A stretch of DNA of 64,000 bases from Polytrichum commune (GCA_950295325.1 OX485804.1:746001-810000); one strand, 5' to 3'. Positions 44,181 to 58,169 are shown, counted from the stretch's first letter. Numbers and translations: made by a program. The notes: generated by a model from the letters alone, not told the origin.

Positions 44181-46837
44181 GCGTAATTGCTTAAGTTAAC
44201 GTAAAATGGGTTTGTCTACTCTGATTCATGTCAGTCTCTACCACAAGTCAAATATTGCACCATGCCATTTCTGAAGCCCATAAAAACTTCATTGAGTGTT
44301 TTCGTTTCATTCTTGTTTTAAAATTATGATATTTGTATACGTTCAAGGTAGGCAGTAAACCCCACCGTGCACCAAGAGGATTCTTGAACAGGGTAGGACC
44401 AACAGGCTCAAATTCACGTCGGAGTGCCCGACGTTGGTGTTTTTCTTTTCTATTATTTTGGTATACTTTGGTCGTGCATGTGGAGTTTCACACATAGACA
44501 AAAAGCGAGGACCTTTACTGGAGCAGGCCGGTTACTTTGTTGACCATCATTCGTTGGCAAAATGGTCATAAGCTCCTCATTCCGTTTCTAGTCCATCAAA
44601 TCCACATGCTTCTGGTGACTAGCCTACTTTAATCAACCAAAGTCGTTCGGGGTTGAACTCCTTCAAGCACGACCTTTTTGGTATTCCATGGATTCACTTC
44701 GAGTGGGTACAAGGTTTGAAGATTAGATGCTAGGCTTGATTTATTCTAATCTCTAACGCTAATTCTAAATTAGAAGCCTTGTTATTAGTGTGGCCCACAA
44801 TATTTACCATATTTTGTGTAATTTCATGTGATCCTTTCTTGAAGAAAATATCACACTTATATATATATATATATATAAGACTCAAATTGGAGATCATGCA
44901 TTTTTCTAAATTATGGGACCAAGTTCAATTGAAATAAGCATAAGCTTAGAGGCTTGACATTTTTTAACAAACCGTTAACAATATTGACCCTCAAGTGTAT
45001 TTAAAATGCACAAAAATGCATATTTAAGTTACATACTTCCATGTTTATCTAAGTGTGTCCAAGTGATCCTATTCAAAATTGACCTTTTTTCAAGTGCACT
45101 TTGTGAATTAGTTGGACACGTTAATGAAGAATTAGGTTGCAACACACACAAAGAAGAAATACTCCAGTCTCCATTAGGGGGGGGGGGGGGGGGAGGAAGT
45201 GAATAAAGCGTATGTTCATGAAACATATGTGGCCACACCCGAGGGACCAAGGGCTTTAGATGTAGAACTACTTCACCTTTTATAGGGAGTAAACACTATA
45301 TAACCATTGCAAAAATTAAATTAAAATTTTAAGAATGATCTATAGTCAATTTGTGAATTTTTAAAATATTAATATAAATATATTCAATTAATTCATTGAT
45401 GGTTTTAGGGTGGGGGGGGGGGGGTTGTGGAGAACTGTCATAGTCTAGTCTTTTGTTATGGACAAGTATAATAGAGTGTGCATATTGTGTGGCAATTGTG
45501 TAAATTTGTGTAAAGCATTTTCTATTTTTGTAACTGGAATTTTGAATCTAAGTTCTAAGCATTTCGTTGATGGTGTGTGTGTGGTTGCTCTAGTGTCGGC
45601 TACGATTACCATGTGGGCCTACTTTTGATCCTTTTGTAATGAGACTATTCATGAGCGGTTGGTATTTTTACAACTTTTCTGGTGTTGGATTGTTTAGAAG
45701 ATTTGTTGTTGCAGTATGTGAATTCTATAAATTGTACATTGAGTTATGGGGTGGACATTGTTGGTGAAGGGTCGTTATTTAAGTGACTTATTACGGAAAG
45801 TATGTCAAGTTTGAGTCTATCATTACATAGAATTGACATAGAATGATGTACTAAATGAAGTTTAAAACCCTAAGTTTTTATTCAAGGATTCAAAGACTTG
45901 GTGAGGCTTGTAGAAATTGTGTCTATTATATGTTGTACATGGAGTCCCTATGCACTTCAAAGGTTAAGGGGATTCTCCAAGACACTTGGTAATGTCCATT
46001 GTTGTGCAGATATTAAGTTCATCCCGGATTTTAATAGGGGTGCATATAGAACATATCAATCACTCAATCCAATTCCCTATAAGTAATAAGCACATTGGAC
46101 ACAAATATTTCAAATTTTGAGTAAATTACATCATGTCCCTTTTCTGTTAGTTGGAAACCCTACAAAAATTTCATGTGACACCTAAAAAACATTTAGCATT
46201 GCCGAACCTGCTTATCAACGACAGTAAGACCACATTTTTCAACACCAATTTTTAATATCCACTTGATATTTTGCACATGTAGTTTTGTAGGTTTCATACG
46301 ACTATCACTTATTTGCCCTCGAATTGTTGGTGCAGAAGTCACACCAACAGAACTCTATGGTGAGCTTGAGGTTCCTTGGGACGTAAAGGGATTCTTCTCT
46401 CTTGATATACTCAGATATATTAGGGTTTGCTTAGGGTTAGATTCTAGTGGGCGAGCAGCCTACTTTGCTGCTGATTTGTACTTAATACTGAGATATGTGA
46501 ATGGAAAAAGCACTTGTGTGCAACTACTGTACATGGACATATTGTGGATATTTCTAATGTAACCATGAAGCATAGGGCATGAAGCAATGAATGGGGAGGA
46601 TTGTCTGCTAGTTACACATAAAAACCTGTAGAGTTTGGAAACTAACCCCTTCAACTTCAGGGCTTCAGGAAAATTACCAATACATTTGGAGAAATTCATA
46701 GAACATTCCTCAATTTAATACAGAAAAAACCGAAAGGTGTCGATGTATAACGGGTTGCTCTTGGAAACACTAGGATCTCAACTGCTTATGCCCAAAAATC
46801 TTCTTGGACACTGGCATGAAATCGTCCCACTATCATG
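44181..46837. other. spacer with simple repeats
   Basis: No gene is supported. It contains an AT dinucleotide run (about 44859-44877) and two G runs (about 45178-45193 and 45411-45424), which may be imperfectly assembled. Confidence 0.5.
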
Positions 46838-47220
46838 GTAGACAGACCCATTTCCAATTACACCCCCCCCCCCGCCCTCTTAAATACATAGAGTCCCCTA
46901 AAGTCGTGAAGTTTCACACATGTAGTTGTCATTTTCTAACGTGATGGAAATAGTTGTTAAGTTTCACACATGTCATTATTACATTTAGTGTGATAGAGAA
47001 AAGTAAGTTAAAAGGGCACTAATTATACTCAAGATTTTTGTTTCTTAGTTATTGGAAATAGGTCGACCTATGCTATGAATATGGGTTGGGAGAGAATCTT
47101 GCCTTTGAAAACTAATGGTAATTTTCAAACTTGAAAATTAATTATGATTTTTCGGGTTAAATGTTGTGATATCAATTTCCAAACCCGTGAAAAATCACTT
47201 TAGTATCACACTATACTACA
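46838..47220 (+). repeat. dispersed repeat family, copy 2
   Basis: Direct partner of 43788-44180, with a C run (about 46863-46873) inserted near its start. Confidence 0.7.
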
Positions 47221-47290
47221 CTTGTGCAAAATTGCTTATGAGTTTGTATACTTTAGTAGGTAGAACAAAATGTTGCCTAGGTTTGCTTAT

Positions 47291-47441
47291 TAACATTATT
47301 AAGCAATGTGCATTTGTTCATGTGGATCCCGAGAATACAACCATGGGATGCCCCAACTAGTCCAAATTTGCACTAGTTGGGGCATCCCATGATTGTATTG
47401 TGGGGATCCACATGAACAAACGTACACTACTTAATAATGTC
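47291..47441. repeat. long near-perfect hairpin (about 70-bp arms, 10-bp loop)
   Basis: The arms 47291-47361 and 47372-47441 pair almost throughout. The inner 20 bp (ccatgggatgccccaactag against its complement) have no or one mismatch. The loop is ccaaatttgc. It may be a foldback MITE or a small-RNA precursor; no target duplication was evident. Confidence 0.8.
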
Positions 47442-47444
47442 ATG

Positions 47445-49595
47445 TGCACAACACTAGTACCTAAATAGCCTTTTCAATACCTTGGAGTTAGCCATTATTT
47501 TTGTTGATATGGACCTATGAGTATGTGGTCAAGGTCCAACATGTCTAAGTTGAGAAACTAAAGAATGCCCTACGGTAATAGTAGAGTTGGACCAATATCA
47601 AAGTGAGAGTATAGGTAAGTATGAGGCTTTTGTAAGATTTCCACATCCTTTCTCAAAGTGGAGGCCACTCCTATTGACATACTTTCACAAATGTGTTGCC
47701 ACTTTGTTGACTGCTAGAACAAAAGTAGCTTTCACTACCAATGTCCTACTTTAACCCTTGAACGCATAGTACCCGTTGGCGTCTCAAAATCACCTTAAGA
47801 GTCCCTCTCTCAATGGATAGATTTATCTTAATATTCGGTATTTCAATGTCAAGTTCAACCGTATAGATGTTTGAGCCTTTTAGACAAATTGAATTTAAAT
47901 AAATTCCAGATATTCAAGTATTTCCATGTGTATTATAATAAGAAATACGTAAGGAGGTGTCCCAAAATGTGAGAATCATTTACCTTTATTTCTTATGTAG
48001 TTACATATACTATGAAGAATAATTGAGTAAAGAAATATTATTGGAAATCTTATGGAATATCAAAACTCCATTAGCTTTAAGATTTTGATATGGTCACATT
48101 AACTTTATTCATTATTGAGCTTTGCTATGCAAGCTAGACATTGTTGGAGGAAAACCCTTTGTTCTAGGACACGGTACTTCAGATGCACAATTTCACATTC
48201 CAACCATAGATGTGGCCCAAATAATATAAAATAGATTCACACAAAGTTTGGTGAAGAAATTCCTGACATGTTGAGGAAGATGTATGTTTGTTTCTTTGAC
48301 CGAGAACGTGTGGGCATGGGACATGTACCCATGGTCCCTTCGTAAATGGGAAGCTCTAACCTCATTGGTGTTCACATAAAAAAAACATGCCAATCACGTT
48401 TCTTGTCCAATATACCAGTTGTTTCAAATGTTATGCCACCTCTCACACACAACAACAAATGTACTTCATATTCAATTAGCAAACCCACAAAAACCACATG
48501 CAATATGGCATATTCAAGCTTCTTAGACATTATGGGGGTTAGGGCATTGCAAAATTGGTGAACCAATTTGGGCGCTTCGTTAAACTACTGTCCATTGCAT
48601 GTTATACATAGGCACTTCCAACTTCACATACAATTTGAGTGTTGAATTGGATTGGGAATTATCTCATGTACATATATAGTAAGTGCAAATCACAACAATT
48701 GGCATTAGAAGTTTCAGAATTGAAGTTGAGATGCAAACATCAATCAGAAATTAGAGAGGAATTTACTTGCTCTTTAAGAGATCACATTGACCCTCCTACT
48801 TGTGTTAATGATCGAAGTTTAGAATGGTGTCTATCTATATACGAGCACAAAGTCCAATCTCGTGAGAGCATGTGTATGCTCTTTACTCCAAGCCATGTAC
48901 CACTCAAATATGGGTGTCCAATTAAGAAGAGTGGCCGCATAAGGCCCACACGCCTTTCGTGCATCATGGGAATGTGAGGGAGTGAAAGATCCAGGCACTT
49001 GGAAATTCGAGCTTCAAATTGTCTTGTTTCACATGCATGCTAATATCTTTTGCCCGTCGGATCCTTGAAGGCTTCCAAGCGAAGGTTGCACTTAGTTTGT
49101 AAAGTAGGCTCGGGCTTCATGACATCTTGGTAAACTCGTCCATTTGGAAGCTGAAGCCAGTGTCTGGGGAGGTTTTGGAGCATAATCGGTTGAGATCCTT
49201 GTGTTTCCAAGTCCAACCGCTTACATGTTGACATCTTTCGGTATTTCTCTTATTATTTTGAGGTATATTCTTTAGATTCCTCTGAAATGAGCAGCAATTT
49301 CCCTCAAGTCTTGGATTTCAGCCGGTTATTTCACAAACTCGATTGGTTCATCTGTAACTAGCGGTCGGTTCTCCCAGTTCGTTGGCTGAAATACAAGAAA
49401 CTATTATATAGTTCGGATATTCATATACACAAAAAAAAAAAATTTGGACTTCAAATGGCATCAAGAATCTCGAAACATTTTTGTGTAGTAGAGTTATTTG
49501 TAAAGCACAGCAAATGAAACCATGTGTTTAGTCCATATCCTTACGAGAATTGACACAAAGTCATCCTAGTGTTCTAATGCTCATTTTACCATAAA
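47445..49595. other. intergenic spacer, no gene seen
   Basis: AT-rich; the frames at 48346-48561 and 48639-48977 show no known domain and are interrupted in their surroundings. Confidence 0.45.
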
Positions 49596-49599
49596 TGAA

Positions 49600-49900
49600 C
49601 ACATGGGTTCTTGAAGAGCGGCTTTCTAGCTTGTCCTACTAGGATGGGTGGGGCCAAGCTAGCCTTGCATAGGCCGATTTCGATCTAGGACAACAGATTC
49701 CATGTGCATGCCTTATTTTAGATCCTAAAAATCTCTCAAAGTTTGAGAAGTGAAAAGAGGAGATTCCAAAAATTTCACCCAACTTCAAAATAAGCTCCAA
49801 TACACGACGAGTTAATGAGCTCTTAATATAATATATAGTTTTCTCAAAAGAAGGACCAAACCTACAGTTTTGTCCCGTTTTGAGCTACTTTACAAATACA
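49600..49900 (-). repeat. dispersed repeat family, inverted copy of 3930-4440
   Basis: In reverse complement it reads attggagcttattttgaagttgggtgaaa ... ctcaaactttgagag ... in the same order as the first copy, with moderate divergence. It is one of three copies in the window. Confidence 0.6.
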
Positions 49901-50199
49901 TCTAGTGTCCGGGGACATTATTGGGCAATTGAGATCTTTGTGTTTCCAAGTCCCACCGGTTACATGTTGACATATTTATTATATTGAAGGTATATTCTCT
50001 GAATACCTCTAATTTACCAGTGACTTCAACCGGTTCTCCCCATTCATATGAATCAATCTTCACTTGAGCAGAGGCTCCTCTTCTGCAATGGGTGAGTTTA
50101 TTATGTAGATGCTAGTAAGCGTCTGAGCCTTGTTAGAAGGCCCGGTGACATTAGATTTACACATAAATTCCCTCGAAGAAAGAGGGACGAAACCGTGGC

Positions 50200-50530
50200 T
50201 TGATCCTTCTATGAGAAAACTTTCTGTGAAGAGCTCATTAGCTCGTCATTTATAAATTTTTGGGACCTCCTTTTTTCATCTTTCAAACTTTGAAAAAAAA
50301 GTAGGATCCAAAATAAGATATTATGCTAATGGGACCCTTGTGTTGAATCCCATATCGTCCTATGCAAGGCTAGGTTGGTCCACCCACCTACTAGAACAAG
50401 CTTAAAAGTCGATTTTCGATAACTCAACAACACTCTTTATATATGGTAATTTAAGCACTAAGAAAACTTGGGTGACTTTGTGTTAGTTCTCATAGACTCA
50501 GGGTTTGAAACTAAATTCATGGTTTCATCT
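50200..50530 (+). repeat. dispersed repeat family, direct copy of 3930-4440
   Basis: Shares caaactttga, ggatccaaaataag, ggctaggttggtccaccca and taagaaaacttgggtgactttgtgtt with the other copies; it ends about 240 bases before element B. Confidence 0.6.
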
Positions 50531-50770
50531 GCTTTGCTTTGCGGTTAATTCTAATAGGTATTTGTTGGACAACTACTTACAACCAAGGGTTTGTGGCAGA
50601 TATCAGGAAGGCTGCTCTCAACTTGGGTTTTGTTGGCTATATTCATCCCACATGAATCAATTTGACCCTAGAATTCACATCATAACATCCTTCAAATCAC
50701 TCGGATTTTTTTAGTGGACCCCAGAGAATAACATAGTCCTATGCGCAAATCAAACTTTTGAGATACTTAG

Positions 50771-50798
50771 AACACTATATTCGTTAAATTGAGACTTT
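50771..50798 (+). repeat. left terminal inverted repeat of element B
   Basis: Identical to 7944-7971, while the flanking bases differ (agatacttag here). If the same 4-bp rule holds, the duplication should be TTAG. Confidence 0.88.
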
Positions 50799-51302
50799 CT
50801 CTAGTCTCAAATTAATATATGGATCAAAGAACTTGAAGAGGCCCGAAACTATATTGTCAACAATCTCAATTATATTATATGTTCTAATATCCCAAATCTA
50901 TGATGTGCGGACATAAGCACATATGGTAGAGCACTCGACACCAACTTCATCAACAAAAACACATTGGGTAGAGCACTTCAAACAAGTTTCACCCAAAAAT
51001 ATATATAAAATGATTTCTATTATTAGCATGTTCAATAGAATATAGACATTGCAACATACAAAGTGCATGTAATAAATGCATGTTTCTTCATTCGAGAATA
51101 TAGTCCCAAGCATAATAATAAGATGAACTTCAATTGCAGCTTGAAATATAGTAAATGGATATTCATCCAACTCCAAACAATATAGTATTCGTAAGTTCTA
51201 CCCAAACTCTGCCCCAATTTTGAAGAGCACACATATGTGTAATTTATATTGCTATAATTACGTATTAAACTATAATCATGCTAACACAATCCTACCAACT
51301 TC

Positions 51303-54300
51303 TCATTCAACGTGGGTTGCTTCTTCTGCAATCCGAGCAAGGTTGTCTTTTGCAAAAGTTATGTACTTTTGAGGGATGGACACTGATCCACTATGGTGTT
51401 TCCGTGGTTTCCATGCTATGAATATGGAATCTGTATCTACCCAAGATGGACCGTGCTCAGAATCCACCTTCCACCGAAAGTTAGGGTTTGTATCCCAGCC
51501 TGTATAATGCCGAATCACATCTTCATTCCTTGCTGTCGGTCGATAGTACTCCACTTGTATTTGTCGAAAATGAGGGCTGGAAGTTACAAAATTGGGATTG
51601 GACAAAGCTCTTGCCACCCACACTGGCTTCGCATATGTCTCGTCTCCAGGACGCAAAATGAGCATATAACCTTCATGACAATCCACTGCAATGCGGAAAG
51701 ATGGTGGGGGACGACTACTAGCAGGCCCCACGTAATGGTCGTCCACATCAAACTCCTCTCGAACCTCTCCATTTCCCAAAAGACTAGGCTCTGAAGCTTG
51801 TACATCGACTCGTGTTTGTGGCCAAAATCCATGCCTCAAAGTATGAGGGCTATCTTGGTGGAGGTCTGCCAAGGCGGCACGAACACGTGTCCAATAATGT
51901 ATCCAACTCCCATAACGATGCCAACATGATCCGCCAACATCCGCTATTTTCAAACTCTCCCAATATTGTATGAAGCCTGATATACCTTTCAAAATATCCT
52001 CCAAATTCTTCATGGCTATTGGCTTACAAGGCCTAGGCTCCCCATCTGGTAACATGGTCTTTCCATCCGCATCCACGCGCCACACAAGAAGACCCTCCGG
52101 CGGGCTCCAGTCTTGTGACGTGCACAACAACTTGTATTGCATGGCCGGGACACCATCGTCACGCATATAGAAGCGGAATTGTTGTGCCTTCGTATGCCCG
52201 ATCAATCGGTGAGCTCCACTTCGAATATAAGGTTCTATAAATGCCTTGAAGTCTGGCACCTCCTCAATCATATGGGGGATGACGGGAACGTTCTCCAAAT
52301 CCATGTACGACTTCATCAATAATGGAATTGTAGGAAAATCCTCCTCCCGCAACTTCATGCTCCACCGCCCAAAAGATGCATCAATATCATCGTGCGTGTG
52401 GCCTACCAATAGGAAGGACACAAAAACCTCCTTGAAAAAGCCTTTCGCAACCAACAACGACCAATATGCAAATACATATTTGCTTTTATTGTCCTTGGCA
52501 CAATTGTCCAATTGGACACGCAAAGTTGGAGGCAACTTCTTGGCAATCACGGGTTCATTGGGTGGCTCGGGCAACGAATGCAAGCATACATCTTTTCCAT
52601 CCAACACCGCTTCATATAAAGGTGTTGAACCCGTGTTCTCAAATAACAATCCTGAAGAATAGGCTGGTGGTTTCTCTAAATCACGTAAAAGCCTTGCAAA
52701 TGATCCTATCGTGTGGTTTGAATCCGCTGGATACAAATCAAGAGCATAATGAGCAAATTTGACATCACCGTGTCCATGTGCAATCATTCCTGCAATGCCA
52801 ACCCAACGTGATTAGCATCTATGTATGAATAAACCATTATGAAGGAATCCATGTTCTCCAGTACATCACGGAATAAAATACAACAACATTTAGGGTATGT
52901 CATGACATTGTTTCGAAGTTCACCTGTAACCGATACAAGCAACTTGAAAAACCCATCCGTGGCCTTGATTCGATTTGCAAAACATGGGGAGGTTGTTTTG
53001 GCATGGTCCATTTTGTCATGGATGACCGTAAGAACCTCCAAGGGCCTGGAGATGGACAAAGCTCTATTTGTGTAGTAATCATTACGGTGTGCCTCTTGCA
53101 TGTTTACGTGCTTGAAATAGTTCAATTGATGCGCTGCATATGACTCGGTGCCCATCGTGTGTGCATCCCGGAGGCGCTTCAACTTCTCGCAATTAGAGCA
53201 CCTGGCAAATTTGTCCCCTCGTCTTTTTGTAATGTATTCGCTAAAGTTTTGTTTCTTGATTGCACTCAATTTTGACAATGAAATTGGCTCCAACCCAATC
53301 TTCTCGCCAACTGCATTAACGTCCAACAATATGTCTTTCCATTTTGTGCCTGTGGGAAGAACTTTCTCCACAACCTTTCACCGGTTGTGAGTGTGCGTGT
53401 TTTGTGCGCCATTGCATCGGCAAGAGGGACAATGATGGTTGCTAGAGTGGCCGTTGCTTGCCTTGTTGCTTCCCTAGGCTTCTTTAAACCCACGTTACCA
53501 TGGTGACGGGACCGGCGGCCTTCCTTGGCATAAGCAACTTGTCTATAAAAGTCCGATTTCGACACACCGTGAATGGTGTACCATGCCTTACAACACACGT
53601 CTATGCTTTCAATGGTGATGACCTTGCGACCCGTCCCATTCACATGTATCGCCCTATGGACATCAAGTTTTCTTGTGGATCTTAGACGGAAATCTCCAAG
53701 CCACATTTCTTCGCGGATGACCTTCAATTTATCCCTTGGAAACAATTGGCAACAACGATGCACACAACAATCCTTTGTGGCAACTTCTCTAATGGACTCC
53801 TCCCCGAGCAACCTTTGACGTTTACAATCAGTTGCAGACGGAGCAGGACGTGCCAATGTATCGTACTTTCTTTGACCCTTGCGCGGCCGCATGTTTGATT
53901 GCACCTCCTTTTCGATTTGCATGTGTCGTTGCTCATGTTCACGCAAGCTAACTCCATCAATTGTGACATTCCTCAATGGCCACCTGCGGAGGGAGAACCT
54001 ATGAGTGGGATCCACCTCGGAATGAACGACCGACTCCAATATGACAACCCCAACGTCCTCAGTGCCAAGCGGGTTTTCATCAATGCAATCTTGCGGATGG
54101 GTGTTACGGCAAATCCCCTCCGCCACAACAACTCCACTATCGTTAAGAAGTATCACCTCCAAATTCACCCACGAAGCCCTTGAAAGTCCCGTACATTCAA
54201 CAATGGGACACTGCGGTACGGAAGACGAAGGTAAATCCAAATGATCTTCATCCGCACTGTCAGCCATAGTAGCCTCCCCGACAATGTCTAGGTCATCATC

Positions 54301-54366
54301 AGATGCAGATGGCCAAGTGGCCATGTCATCAGATGACCAATCCCCTATTTCACTAAACCCATCCAT
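51303..54366 (-). pseudogene. DUF7869-type protein, candidate transposase (copy B, frameshifted)
   Basis: The architecture is the same as copy A: ATG at 54366 just after an acceptor, exon 1 54366-52924, a 134-bp phase-1 intron, exon 2 52789-51303. Exon 1 is exactly one base shorter than in A. The loss is a T in a ccttttc run (about 53376-53378), which shifts the frame after HKTRTLTTGE. The codon that is a stop in A is a normal Glu here. Exon 2, with QLDNCAKDNK and GHTHDDIDA, is open and nearly identical to A. So neither copy in this window encodes the full protein, but the lesions are recent and different, which implies an active source elsewhere. Confidence 0.75.
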
Positions 54367-54579
54367 TCTGCCTACACACATGAACATTGAACATTGTCTT
54401 AAAATCACAAAAATTGTAGGTTCAAATCGAAGAACAAAAAAACCATCATATATAAACAAAATTGCAAATACTCAGTGCTCATACAAGTTCATATGACTGC
54501 TATGCCATTGGGCTTGTAAAGGTTTCGGAAGGCCAGTGGCCACACCGGCACCCAGATCCCAACCACACTTAGAGGCTGG

Positions 54580-54992
54580 GTTTGGGTCGAGCGACCCAAA
54601 CCTTTTGGGAGGATGGGTTCAGGCTCAATACAGAGAGCACCCACACTTAGGCGCTGGATTTGGGTCGAGCGACCCAAACCTTCTGGCAGGATGGGTTTAG
54701 GCTCACTACAGACAGCATCCACACTTAGGGGCTGGGTTTGGGTCGAGCGACCCAAACCTTTTGGCAGAATGGGTTTAGGGTCACGACAGGGAGCACCCAC
54801 ACTTAGAGGGCTGGGTTTGGGTCGAGCGACCCAAACCTTTTTGCAGGATGGGTTCAGGCTCACAACAGTGAGCACCCACAGTGTAGGGCTAGGTTTGGGT
54901 CGATCGACCCAAACCATGAGGCAGGATGGGTTCAGGCTCACAACAATGAGCACCCACACTGTAAGGCTGGGTTTGGGTCGACCGACCCAAAC
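54580..54992. repeat. array of 6 palindromes in leader of DUF7869 gene (copy B)
   Basis: Palindromes start at 54580, 54658, 54736, 54815, 54893 and 54971, a very regular 78-79 bp period. Cores are AG four times, then AT and AC. The linker (ggatgggttcaggctca..acag..agcacccacactta) differs from that of copy A, so only the palindrome is held in common. Confidence 0.9.
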
Positions 54993-55206
54993 AATTCCGC
55001 AAAATCCGCCTATTTATTCGGGTGATGCTCTATTAATCTATTTATAACCTATTTGGGACAACTGAACTCATAGATGCTTGTTGTAATTAGCTGCTCATGA
55101 ATGGAAGCGTATACAAACCGTGTATTACAGCTCCAACTTAGAGAGCTTGCAGCAATCTCAGGATTGGGACATGAAAGAAAGAACCAACATTTGGGGGGGT
55201 TGGGCT

Positions 55207-55306
55207 CTTTATACTACCCGCCTCCGCTTTGGGCATCCTCTTTGGATGCCTTTCCCACCTGGTCTCCTTTGGATGTTAATTCAAACCTTCTGACTCAATT
55301 TCCCGC
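55207..55306 (-). promoter_or_regulatory. TATA box and E2F-like motif of the DUF7869 gene (copy B)
   Basis: TATAAAG on the minus strand at 55207-55213 and TTTCCCGC at 55299-55306 match the positions seen in copy A within a conserved block. This supports a promoter firing leftward. Confidence 0.5.
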
Positions 55307-55349
55307 TTCTTGTCAATAATAGAGAATGTATATTTAGCTTGGCTCTTCG

Positions 55350-57320
55350 TTGCCCCAACCACCAAATGAATAATTCAACATATATTTAAAGTTGTTACCA
55401 CCCTAACTTGGTCAACACTATTCTTCAACTCTTTCATAATTAGTTTTATACATGAATACACCACCACCTTCCCTATTGCCATCTCCTTTCTCCTTTTATC
55501 ATTGTTGTATATTTTTCTCACATCCTTACTAATACTAAATCCCTATATGTAACTTCCATATATCACCATAGTGGATATTTAGTGTTTGAGTTTACATTTA
55601 ATGTTACTTACTCTCATAGGGTTAGTAATGGGAAGTGTATGCGTTCGTTTTAAGTGTATCAAACACTAACTATCATATAACTAAAAAGGATATAAAGGTT
55701 TTGATACACTACATATGAACGCATACACTGAATACCAATAACCCTATGACAATATGTAAGATTATATCTATTAAGGGGTTTTACTCTACTTGTAGTCAAA
55801 CATTATGGTATATTTCAAACAATATATTGACAAAAGATGTGCATGTATTATAAAACTTCATATACTAAAAGTCACTAAATATAATAGTTAATGCTATTAT
55901 TTAGACTCTCACATGAGGACTTATATTTTGAAAACAAATAATTAATGCCATGACAAACTTGAATAATTTGGCCAACTTTCAATTTCTGCTAATTAAAAGA
56001 ACATATGTTGTGTTGTAATGTGTGCACCCAATATTGCTTCATCCTCAAGACTCCAAGTGTGACAATAACCTAGTACCTATGTGGAAGTCATTAATGGAAC
56101 CCTAAACCACAAATGACATTTGGCACGTTCAATCTTCCAAGGATGTTTGAACCTATCGTGAAGTCCCTTGAACTCTACCAATGTGTGTGAGCAAAACATG
56201 CAAAGTTCAAAAGGTATGTCCTCATATCATTCACAACATGAAATCTACTTTAAATTAATATATAATATTTCACTATTCCAAATAACATGTTAACATGAAC
56301 AACATCCTATCCATTATAATCTAGTTCTTATGCTTTTCTTACCAGGTGACAAGGTTATAGGTTAATATTGTATCACCTACTTGTGAGCACAATATCGTTT
56401 ATTTCCTTTAGTGCGTTCATTCGTGAAAAACCACACATCCATCTTTCACGTTTGTGAATTAGGATGTTGTGATGACAATATACATTTGTATTGGAAACTA
56501 CAAGCACCAAGGCCCATGTCATTTGACCTATGTGCCATCCAGTTATGGTTTGTGTTGTTTAAGGTTTAGGGTTTAGGGTTTAGGGTTTAGGGTTCAGGCA
56601 TCATCAAACATCAAACTGAATGTTTAAATGACTTCATATGATATGTGAACTCCATGGGGTTGCAGTAGATACATTTGTAATCATTTGTTTCTCCCATGTA
56701 CTTCAAATGTGAACTTCTAAGTACATATATTAATGTTCACTCTAATGCTACTTGTTAGGGTATCCATTATAGACTAGAGCATTGTCCTCTACCAACAACC
56801 ATCATATAAATTACAATACATAATCCTAAACTGTTAACCATGTGAATGGTTACCATATTTATATTATTGCACCGTGTAATTGTCTTTGTGGATTGCAATA
56901 TAATTATGACTTACTCCTCTTAGACTTTGTAACACTCTCATATGATTCCATAAATTACATTATTCATACACCAAAACGATAATGGCTACATTCAACGATG
57001 TTATCAATTCCAACGGGTGATCATTCAATTGAACACCATTAAAATATGAGTTGGTGATGGTGTTAATTTTGTGGAATACCTTAGTCCACGTAGGTTTTTG
57101 ACTGGTATTGAATTGCCGCTAATGAATAGCGGGTTAGAAGGCCGGGGCCGGGCGGCCAAGAGAGGCGCCGGCCCTCCTATGTCCCGCACCTAGGGGCAAG
57201 GACAACCAGGAAGGCAATCTCCCTAGGGTGGCAGGTGTCAACACCACAAGCCTCGCGGGCAACCACCTAAACCAAGGAGGTGTCGACACCTGGCAAGGTG
57301 TTGGCCCGCGAGGCTTCTGA
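55350..57320. other. AT-rich spacer between the two divergent genes (copy B)
   Basis: Non-coding and partly alignable with 12795-15285. The MITE at 13815-14382 of copy A is missing here. A GC-rich block near 57120-57340 (ggccggggccgggcgg...) leads into the leader and contains a short inverted repeat around aggtgtcgacacct. Confidence 0.6.
56563..56594 (+). repeat. interstitial telomeric repeat tract (copy B)
   Basis: Four TTTAGGG units at the same relative site as the CCCTAAA tract of copy A, but in the opposite orientation. Confidence 0.9.
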
Positions 57321-57359
57321 GCCGTTGATGGGCCCGGCGCAATCTAATGGCCCGGATTC

Positions 57360-57976
57360 GAGGGTTTAGGGTGACCCCTTCCGCTCTCTCCTTCTCTCCC
57401 CTCCTCTTTTTTCTTTCTCTCTTTTTCTTCCTCTCTTCCTCCGCGCCAAGCGCCGCTCTTGGAAACGCCGCCGCCGCTTTCCATAGCGCCGCGCCAAGCG
57501 CTTCCTCTCGCACCTTTTGCTTTTGTCTTGGTCGCGCCGCTTCCCTTCATTCTTCTTTCTCCTTCATTCCTCTCCTCCTCTCTGATGCTTCTCCTCCTCT
57601 TCTCTCATTCTATTCCTCTTGTTATTGTCTTCCTCTTCTTATTCTCTCTTCTTGGTCCAGAGTGTTAGCTTTGAGTGAGTTCGGAGCGGTTTATTGTGTT
57701 GAACTCCTTACTTGTTTTGTAAAATTCATGCATGGAGTGATTTTAGGTTGAGTAGAAGTGAGCACGGTCGAGTGTGATAGAAAGGTAGAGGTCTTTCAAA
57801 TTAGGCCTGAGTTTGCAAGAATCAGGGGGTTTGTGAGAAAGTTTTAGGGTGCTTGAGAGATTCATTGTGTTTCTGAGATCTTTGTGAGAGTTGTTCTTTA
57901 GTGCCACAACAGAGTTTCTGAGTCTGGTTGTAAGAAGCAGATTGTGAGAGCAGCTTTCAAGAGTTTGAAAGACAAG
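57360..57976 (+). other. probable 5' leader exon of the plus-strand gene (copy B)
   Basis: A CT-rich leader ending at the donor GACAAG|gtaagc (57977). Open frames here arise from simple sequence and are not conserved with copy A. Confidence 0.5.
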
Positions 57977-58169
57977 GTAAGCAATTTGCATCAGTGCACA
58001 CAATTTGCATCATTCCCTTTAGGTTCCTGTTACATATACAATGCATAAGCATTGTATATGTTGCCCAAGCATTAAACATGCATCTGGAAACACAGTAGTT
58101 TGGGGAGACGACCCAAACTCATATTAAAATATAATAAATATTTGAATTGCAGCCTAAAATGAACTAAAT

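Noticed and set aside
45178-45424. Long G runs as possible quadruplex elements (also C runs at 23647 and 46863)
   Set aside because: Homopolymers with no further structure; they may reflect assembly uncertainty.
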